From assembly GCF_016756395.1 (NCBI RefSeq), contig NZ_AP018365.1:6390001-6454000 (forward strand): a stretch of 64,000 nt of DNA, in the 5' to 3' direction. Made by a program: the position numbers and the translations under genes. A model generated the notes under the pieces. It searched no databases and was not told where the DNA came from. It saw nothing but the letters and a program-made list of their open reading frames with translations. Source of the stretch: Streptomyces sp. SN-593 (GTDB lineage Bacteria; Actinomycetota; Actinomycetes; Streptomycetales; Streptomycetaceae). Within the stretch, counting starts at the first letter, position 1; each line of letters starts with the position of its first letter. Below are positions 1-9,100 of the stretch, piece by piece.

Positions 1-1878
<1,878 letters not shown>

Positions 1879-1982
1879 TGTGTGCTCGCGTCCACTGTGT
1901 GGTTCTGAAACAACCAGCTACCCACATGCCATTGCCTGGTGAGAACCGGGCGGGGTGTGTGGTGTGTGGAGAGTTTCATAGT

Positions 1983-2101
1983 GTTTCGGTGGTCATAGCG
2001 TTAGGGAAACGCCCGGTCACATTCCGAACCCGGAAGCTAAGCCTTTCAGCGCCGATGGTACTGCAGGGGGGACCCTGTGGGAGAGTAGGACACCGCCGAA
2101 C
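1983..2101 (+). rRNA. 5S ribosomal RNA
   Basis: A segment of about 119 nt contains the bacterial 5S signatures CCGAACCCGGAAG and GAGAGTAGG. Its ends pair: TTCGGTGG at 1985-1992 with CCGCCGAA at 2093-2100 forms helix I. It lies about 105 bp after the 23S end, as expected for the last gene of an rRNA operon. Confidence 0.96.
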
Positions 2102-2116
2102 AAATTTTGAGAAAAG

Positions 2117-2158
2117 GCCCCAACCCCCGAGGCTTGTCCCGGGGGTTGGGGCTTTTTT
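2117..2158 (+). terminator. Rho-independent terminator of the rRNA operon
   Basis: A perfect 13-bp stem (GCCCCAACCCCCG at 2117-2129 with its complement at 2140-2152) is followed directly by six T residues. It lies 16 bp after 5S. Confidence 0.95.
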
Positions 2159-2228
2159 GCTGCTCGTTACCCTCATGTTCACGTCCCCACGGGAACCTGG
2201 GCTCCCCGACAGGCGGAGGTGTGGAGAC

Positions 2229-2963
2229 GTGCAGCAGATGACGACTGCCGGACGGCGGCCCGGTATCGCTTGCGAGATGACGGCGACCGTGGTGCGGGAC
2301 ACCCTCAACGCGCTCGGCATCGGCCGCGGTGACGAGGTCATCGTGCCGTCGTACGGTCCCGGTGCGCCCGCCGACGGGACCCGGCTGGCCGGCGCGACCC
2401 CCGTGTTCGCCGACATCGACGCCCGGACCTACTGCGTGGACCCTGCCTCGGTGGCCGACCGTGTCACCGCGCGGACCGCTGCCCTGGTTCCGGTGAACCT
2501 CTTCGGCCACCCGGCGGCCCTGGACCGGCTGGCGGACCTCGCGCTCCGGCACGGGCTCGCCGTGGTCGAGGAGGCGCCCCATGGCGAGGACCTGGGCGCC
2601 GTCGCCCGCCGCCGGGCCCACGCGCGGTTCCTCGACTCGGCGCTCACCGGGGTCGTGGTGCCGTACACCGAGCCGGGCGCGCACCACCTCTACCAGCGGT
2701 ACACCGTCCGGGTACCGGGCAACGGCCGGCCGGACCGGGACGCGTACCTGCGGGCGCTGGTCGAGCGCGGGGTACCGGCGACCGTGGCCGTCCCGGTGCC
2801 CGTGCACCGGATGCCGGCGCACCGTGCGGCCCGGCCGGCCGAGCTGCCGCAGACCGAGCGGGTGGCCGCCGACAGCCTGTCGCTGCCGCTCCACCCGGGC
2901 ATGACACAGCGCGAGTTGACCCACTTGGCGACGGTCTGCAACCGGCTCGGCGGGGTCGTCTGA
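2229..2963 (+). CDS. Short DegT/DnrJ/EryC1/StrS-type aminotransferase relative, probably non-catalytic
   Basis: About 244 residues from a GTG at 2229; ATG 2174 and later starts are possible. The segment ALGIGRGDEVIVPSYG followed by LAGATPVFADID, then ALVPVNLFGHPA and HGLAVVEEAPHG, matches the first half of the PLP-dependent sugar aminotransferase family. The family is normally about 370 residues. Here the stretch that should carry the PLP-binding lysine (an SxxxxK motif) is missing, and the sequence jumps to a C-terminal part with HHLYQRYTVRVP. It may be a decayed gene or a repurposed PLP-fold protein. It stands alone between the rRNA operon and tRNA-Thr. The family call is firm; the function is unknown. 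Confidence 0.7.
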   Translation: MQQMTTAGRRPGIACEMTATVVRDTLNALGIGRGDEVIVPSYGPGAPADGTRLAGATPVFADIDARTYCVDPASVADRVTARTAALVPVNLFGHPAALDRLADLALRHGLAVVEEAPHGEDLGAVARRRAHARFLDSALTGVVVPYTEPGAHHLYQRYTVRVPGNGRPDRDAYLRALVERGVPATVAVPVPVHRMPAHRAARPAELPQTERVAADSLSLPLHPGMTQRELTHLATVCNRLGGVV

Positions 2964-3014
2964 CCGCCGTTTTCGTACAAGGGCGCTGATGGGCTAGGAT
3001 CTTCCCATCGACGC

Positions 3015-3087
3015 GCCCCAATAGCTCAGTCGGTAGAGCGTCTCCATGGTAAGGAGAAGGTCTACGGTTCGATTCCGTATTGGGGCT
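3015..3087 (+). tRNA. tRNA-Thr (anticodon GGT)
   Basis: The acceptor stem GCCCCAA (3015-3021) pairs with TTGGGGC (3080-3086), with a T discriminator base. The D arm is GCTC/GAGC. The anticodon stem TCTCC/GGAGA encloses loop ATGGTAA, giving anticodon GGT at 3048-3050 for threonine ACC/ACU codons. The T arm contains GGTTCGATTCC. CCA is not encoded. Confidence 0.97.
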
Positions 3088-3093
3088 CCGTGG

Positions 3094-3126
3094 AAAAGGC
3101 CCCCGCCGTGACGGCGGGGGCCTTTT
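3094..3126 (+). terminator. Terminator after tRNA-Thr
   Basis: A long inverted repeat with A4 on the left arm and T4 on the right (GGCCCCCGCCGT paired with ACGGCGGGGGCC) begins 7 bp after the tRNA. It may also serve the convergent osaC gene, because the flanking A and T runs make it bidirectional. Confidence 0.9.
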
Positions 3127-3226
3127 CGCTGTTCTGGAGCTGTGCTGCGACCGTAGCCGCCGCCCCGGCGACCGGCCCCGGCGCTGCGGGACGGGGCGGG
3201 ACGGCGTGGTGCGGGTACGAAGTGGT

Positions 3227-5854
3227 TCAGGGCGTCGGCAGTGCCGGCACCCGCATGGCGAGGATCGCCATGTCGTCGGAGGGCGCGTCGGCCGCGAAAC
3301 GCTCCACGGCGCGCTGGATGCGCGCGGCGACCGCGCCGGCGGTCAGGCCCGTACACGTGGCCAGCACGTCGGCCAGTCCGTCGTCGCCGAGCATCCGACT
3401 TCCCTCGCGTCGCTCGGTCACGCCGTCGGTGACGCAGAGCAGGACGTCGCCCGGGTCGAGCGTGACGGACTGCTCGAAGAGGTCGAGGTCCTCCATGACA
3501 CCGAGCAGCGGCTGCGGTTCTGCGGCCGGCTCCACGGTGCCGTCCGGACGCAGGCGCAGCGGCAGCGGGTGCCCGGCGCAGACCATGCGCAGCTCGGCGC
3601 TGCCGTCCTCCCGCGGCCACAACTCGCCGTAGAGGAGGGTGAGGAAGCGGCTGCGGGCGCCCTCGTCGAGGATGGCGGCGTTGAGCAGTTCGAGGACCGA
3701 GGGGCCGCCGAAGCCCTCGCGGGCGAGCAGCCGCAGCGCGTGCCGGGCCAGGCCGGTGACGGCGGCCGCCTCCGGGCCGGTGCCGCAGACGTCGCCGATG
3801 GCGAAGCCCCAGCAGCCCTCGCGGATCGGGAAGAGGTCGTAGAAGTCGCCGCCGACCTCGTTGCCCTCGCCGGCCGCGCGGTAGACGACCTCGACCTCGA
3901 CGCCGGGGATGTCCGGCAGCTCGGGCGGCAGCAGGCTGCGCTGGAGGGCCTGGCTGATCGCGGTGCGCTCGCTGTAGAGGCGGGCGTTGTCCAGGGCAAG
4001 GGCGGCGCGGCGGGAGAGGTCCTCGGCGAGTTCGAGGATCTCCTGGCGGAAGCGCTCGTCGCTGGGCTTGCCGAGGGTGAGCATGCCGATGACGCGGTTG
4101 CGGGCGACCAGCGGCAGCACGACCGTTTCTCCACCGACCGCGGCGGCGGTGGCCAGGGCGACACCGGGGGTGCTGGCGGGGCGTGTGCCGGCCGCGGCGC
4201 CGACGCCGAGGCTGCGCAGGGAGGCGCGCAGCGCGCTGGAGTGCGCGGCGTCGGAGGGGGCGGTCCAGATCCGGGCGCCGGGGGTGGGGTCGGGCTCGGG
4301 CGGCCTGACCTGCTGGAGCAGGGCCTTGATGCCGTCGATGCGGTCCTCGTCCTCGTGCAGCACGAAGGCGAGTTCGGGTTCCGCCTGCTCGGCGATGGTG
4401 TAGACGGCGCACCAGCTCGCGAGGGTGGGCACGGTCATCTGGGCCATGAGGGCCAGGGTCTGGTCGCGTTCGAGGGTACCGGCGAGCAGGTCGGAGGCTT
4501 CGACGAGGAAGGAGAGCGAGCCGCGGCGGAGGCGCTCGAGTTCGGTGAGGCGGGCGCTCTCGACGGCCAGGGCGATCCGGTCGGCGGCGAACTGGAGGCG
4601 CAGGGCCTCCTGGTTGTTGTAGCGGCCGGGCGCTTCGGCGGCGACGCCGAGGGACCCGGTCAGGCGGCCCTCGACCTTGAGCGGGACGGTGACGACGGAG
4701 CGCATGCCGGTGCCGGACAGCAGCGGTACGGCACCGGGCACGGCGGTGAGGTCCTCGTGGACGGCGGGCATGCGGGCGCTGCCGTAGCGGCCGGTGCCGG
4801 CCTCGACGGGGACGCGGGCGAAGCGCTGGCGGGCGGAGGGCAGGCCGGTGGAGGCGCGGACCTCCAGCTCGGTCTCGTCGTCGGTGGCGAGCAGCAGGTA
4901 GGCGGCGTCGCCGTCGAGCATGTCGCGGGCGCGTTCCACGGTGCGCTGGAGGAGGCCGTCGAGGTCGTCGGGGGCGGGGGAGCCGATGAAGACCTCGAAC
5001 GCGTCGGTGGCCTTGCCGCGCTGGGAGGCGTGGGGGTCGGTGCCGTTGGTGCCGCGGTGGGGCGACTGGAGGACCGCGCGTTCCTCGGCGCGCACCAGCA
5101 GGCAGACGGTGGACGGTTCGCCCGCGGTGTCGCGGACCCGCAGGTGGGAGCCGTAGACGGGCAGGACCCTGCCGCCGGAGTCGCGCAGGCCGTAGGTGCC
5201 CTCCCAGCGGGAGTGCTGGAGGGCGTCGGCGAGGCCGATGCCGGTGCCGGGGGTCTGCGGCCAGGCGGCGAGGTCGGCGAGGGACTTGCCGACGACGTCG
5301 GCGGCGGTGTGGCCGAAGAGGTCGGTGGCGTCGTCGTTCCACCGGGTGATGACGCCGGCGCTGTCGACCTGGACGACGGCGACGCGCACGCTCTCGTCGG
5401 CGACCGGCAGGTCCGCGGTGGGCAGGACCGGGCCGACGGAGCGGGTGCCGGTGGGGCGCTGGGGCAGTTCGAGCTGGAACCAGACGTACTTTCCTGCCGC
5501 GGAGTACTCCACGCCCCAGCGGCTGGCCAGGGCGGAGCAGAGCAGCAGGCCGCGGCCGCCCTCGTTGTCGGCCTCGCGGAACTGGCGGCCCCGGGTCTGC
5601 ATCGGGACTTCGCGCTCGGGGTAGTGGTCGGCGACCTCGACGCGGACCGCGGTGTCGTACCGCAGGCACTGCACGTCGGCGGCGGTGCCGGCGTGCACCA
5701 CCGCGTTGGTGACCAGCTCGCTGGTCAGGACGACGGCGTCGTCCACCACGTCCGCGAAGCCCCAGCCGTGCAGGGTGTCGCGGACGAAGGCGCGGGCGAT
5801 CGCGACCGACCGTCCCACCGGTTCGAAGGTGGCCGCTGCCCGCGCCGTGATCAC
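3227..5854 (-). CDS. osaC: OsaC-like multidomain regulator: RsbW-type kinase, PAS, two GAF, PP2C phosphatase
   Basis: About 875 residues. Domains in order: HATPase_c/RsbW-like anti-sigma kinase (about 1-125, with VVLTSELVTNAVVHA and EGGRGLLLC boxes), PAS (about 150-250), two GAF-like sensor domains (about 270-420 and 440-610), and a SpoIIE/PP2C serine phosphatase (about 650-870, GGDFYDLFP and AIGDVCGTGPEAA). I chose GTG 5854 because AGGAG sits just upstream; ATG 5866 or 5932 would add 4 or 26 residues. In S. coelicolor the protein with this architecture beside osaAB is OsaC, which modulates SigB after osmotic stress; that role is inferred here from architecture and synteny. It is divergent from osaA. 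Confidence 0.88.
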   Translation of the reverse strand: MITARAAATFEPVGRSVAIARAFVRDTLHGWGFADVVDDAVVLTSELVTNAVVHAGTAADVQCLRYDTAVRVEVADHYPEREVPMQTRGRQFREADNEGGRGLLLCSALASRWGVEYSAAGKYVWFQLELPQRPTGTRSVGPVLPTADLPVADESVRVAVVQVDSAGVITRWNDDATDLFGHTAADVVGKSLADLAAWPQTPGTGIGLADALQHSRWEGTYGLRDSGGRVLPVYGSHLRVRDTAGEPSTVCLLVRAEERAVLQSPHRGTNGTDPHASQRGKATDAFEVFIGSPAPDDLDGLLQRTVERARDMLDGDAAYLLLATDDETELEVRASTGLPSARQRFARVPVEAGTGRYGSARMPAVHEDLTAVPGAVPLLSGTGMRSVVTVPLKVEGRLTGSLGVAAEAPGRYNNQEALRLQFAADRIALAVESARLTELERLRRGSLSFLVEASDLLAGTLERDQTLALMAQMTVPTLASWCAVYTIAEQAEPELAFVLHEDEDRIDGIKALLQQVRPPEPDPTPGARIWTAPSDAAHSSALRASLRSLGVGAAAGTRPASTPGVALATAAAVGGETVVLPLVARNRVIGMLTLGKPSDERFRQEILELAEDLSRRAALALDNARLYSERTAISQALQRSLLPPELPDIPGVEVEVVYRAAGEGNEVGGDFYDLFPIREGCWGFAIGDVCGTGPEAAAVTGLARHALRLLAREGFGGPSVLELLNAAILDEGARSRFLTLLYGELWPREDGSAELRMVCAGHPLPLRLRPDGTVEPAAEPQPLLGVMEDLDLFEQSVTLDPGDVLLCVTDGVTERREGSRMLGDDGLADVLATCTGLTAGAVAARIQRAVERFAADAPSDDMAILAMRVPALPTP

Positions 5855-6183
5855 CGATCTCCTCATGGTTCGTGTCCGCGCGGGCGCGCCGCCCGCTGCT
5901 GCCGGTGCGTCGCCGTGCTGCTGGAACGTCACTCGGCGGCTCCCCTGCGTGTGCGCCCGTCGGGAGGGGGGACCTCCCGGCTACGGCGGCACCGTTCACG
6001 TTACCTACCCACACCGACCGTGTGTGCGCCGGTTACCCGTGTTTCCACCCCGATCGTGGTCGCAGTTCCCCGGATGCTGCCGAACTGTTATGGGTGGGGT
6101 GGGCCGTAGTGAAACACTGGGCATGTTCTGAAGGTTGCAAGCTTGCTCATCTGCGGGTCGGTCGACCCTCCGGGAGGAACACG
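5855..6183. other. Divergent intergenic region between osaC and osaA
   Basis: About 330 bp hold the control regions of two divergent genes. GGGAGG at 6171-6176 is a good ribosome-binding site for the GTG start of osaA, and AGGAG near 5862-5866 serves osaC. I see no convincing -10/-35 pair or long palindrome. Confidence 0.5.
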
Positions 6184-9100
6184 GTGGAGTCTGGCGCATC
6201 GGCGCGGGGCACGGTCACGCGTACGAAGAACGGGCGATCCCGTGGCAGCGGGACCGTCGAGGTCGACACGGCCGCGCTCACCAAGCTGCTCGGGGCGTTG
6301 TCCGCGATGCGGGACGGGAACTTCCGCAAGCGGTTGCCGGTGTCGGGCGACGGGCCGCTGGCGGAGATCGCGGTCGTCTTCAACGAGGTCGCCGACCGTA
6401 ACCAGCACCTCACCGGGGAGCTGGCCCGGGTGCGCCGGGTGGTCGGCCGGGACGGCAAGCTGACCGAGCGGTTGGAGTCGGGCCCGTCGGAGGGTTCGTG
6501 GGCGGCGGCGATCGAGGCGTCGAACGCGCTGGTGGACGACCTGGTGCGGCCGGTGTCGGAGGTCGGCCGGGTGCTGTCGGCGGTCGCCGAGGGCGATCTC
6601 GAACAGCGGATGGACCTGCGGGCTCAGAACGCGGACGGGTCGGCGCACCCGCTGCGCGGCGAGTTCCTGAAGGTGGGACGCACGGTCAACGGGCTGGTGG
6701 ACCAGTTGTCGGCGTTCACCGACGAGGTGACGCGGGTCGCCAGCGAGGTGGGCACCGAGGGCAAGCTCGGCGGGCAGGCGAAGGTCCGGGGGGTGTCCGG
6801 GTCCTGGAAGGACCTGACGGACTCGGTCAACACCATGGCGTACCGGCTGACGGCGCAGGTGCGGGACATCGCGCTGGTGACGACGGCGGTGGCGAAGGGG
6901 GACCTGTCCCGCAAGGTGACGGTCCACGTCGCGGGGGAGATGCTGGAGCTGAAGAACACCGTCAACACGATGGTGGACCAGCTCAGCTCGTTCTCCTCCG
7001 AGGTGACCCGGGTGGCCCGGGAGGTGGGCACCGAGGGCGAGCTGGGCGGCCAGGCGCAGGTGCCGGGCGTGGCGGGGGTGTGGAAGGACCTCACGGACTC
7101 CGTCAACCTGATGGCGGGGAACCTGACGGCGCAGGTGCGGGACATCGCCCAGGTGACGATGGCCGTGGCGAACGGCGACCTGACGCAGAAGATCACCATC
7201 GGCGCGCGCGGCGAGGTCGCGCAGCTCGCGGAGACGATCAACGCGATGACGGAGACGCTGCGCACGTTCGCCGACGAGGTGACGCGGGTCGCGGGGGAGA
7301 TCGGCGCGGAGGGCCAGCTCGGCGGGCAGGCGCAGGTGCCGGGCGTGGCGGGGACCTGGAAGGACCTGACGGACTCGGTCAACACGGCGTTCCGGAACCT
7401 GACGGCGCAGGTGCGGGACATCGCGCAGGTGACCACGGCGGTGGCCGGCGGTGACCTGTCGCAGAAGGTGACCGTGGACGTCTCCGGCGAGATGCTGGAG
7501 CTGAAGAACACCGTGAACACCATGGTGGACCAGCTTTCGGCGTTCGGCGACGAGGTGACGCGGGTCGCGCGCGAGGTCGGCGTCGAGGGCCAGCTCGGCG
7601 GGCAGGCGCAGGTCTCCGGCGCGGCGGGGACCTGGAAGGACCTGACGGACTCCGTCAACAACGCGTTCCGGAACCTGACCGCCCAGGTCCGCAACATCGC
7701 CCAGGTGACGACCGCCGTCGCCAACGGTGACCTGTCGCAGAAGGTCACGGTGGACGTCTCCGGCGAGATGCTGGAGCTGAAGAACACCGTGAACACCATG
7801 GTGGACCAGCTCAGCTCGTTCTCGCAGCAGGTCACGCGGATGGCGCGGGACGTGGGCACCGAGGGCCGGCTGGGCGGCCAGGCCCGGGTGGACGGGGTGT
7901 CGGGCACGTGGAAGGACCTGACGGACTCCGTCAACTTCATGGCCGGCAACCTCACCTCGCAGGTGCGGCAGATCGCCCAGGTGACGACGGCGGTGGCGCG
8001 CGGTGACCTGTCGCAGAAGATCGACGTGGACGCGCGGGGCGAGATCCTGGAGTTGAAGAACACCATCAACACGATGGTGGACCAGCTTTCGTCGTTCGCG
8101 GAGCAGGTCACCAGGGTGGCCCGCGAGGTGGGCACGGACGGGCGGCTGGGCGGCCAGGCGCAGGTGCCGGGTGTGGCCGGCGTGTGGCGTGACCTGACGG
8201 ACTCGGTGAACTTCATGGCCGGCAACCTGACCGGCCAGGTCCGCAACATCGCCCAGGTCGCCACGGCGGTGGCGCGCGGCGACCTGTCGCAGAAGATCGA
8301 CGTGGACGCCAAGGGCGAGATCCTGGAGCTGAAGAGCACCCTGAACACGATGGTGGACCAGCTTTCGTCGTTCGCGGAGCAGGTCACCAGGGTGGCCCGC
8401 GAGGTGGGCACGGAGGGCATCCTCGGCGGCCAGGCGGAGGTCAAGGGCGTCAGCGGTACGTGGAAGGACCTCACGCAGTCCGTCAACTTCATGGCGAACA
8501 ACCTCACCTCCCAGGTGCGCAACATCGCCGACGTGACGTCGGCGGTGGCGGCGGGCGACCTGTCGCGCAAGATCACCGTGGACGCGAAGGGCGAGATCCT
8601 CGCGCTGGTGACGACCGTGAACACGATGGTGGACACGCTGTCGGCGTTCGGTGACGAGGTCACCCGGGTGGCGCGGGAGGTGGGCACGGAGGGCCAGCTC
8701 GGCGGTCAGGCGCGGGTGCGCGACGCGTCGGGCATCTGGAAGGACCTCACCGACTCGGTGAACGGCATGGCGTCGAACCTCACCTCGCAGGTGCGGTCGA
8801 TCTCCTCGGTGGCCACCGCCGTCGCCAACGGCGACCTGACGAAGAAGATCGACGTGGACGCCCGGGGCGAGATCCTGGAGCTGAAGAACACCATCAACAC
8901 GATGGTGGACACGCTGTCGGCGTTCGGTGACGAGGTCACCCGGGTGGCGCGGGAGGTGGGCACCGAGGGCATCCTCGGCGGCCAGGCGCGGGTGCCGGGG
9001 GTGGCCGGCACCTGGAAGGACCTGACCGAGTCCGTCAACGGCATGGCGTCCAACCTGACCGGCCAGGTGCGGCAGATCGCGCAGGTGACGACGGCGGTCG

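Noticed and set aside
3080..6109. A 1009-codon plus-strand frame opposite osaC
   Set aside because: Gly/Val/Ala-rich shadow; the minus strand has the RsbW, PAS, GAF and PP2C motifs.
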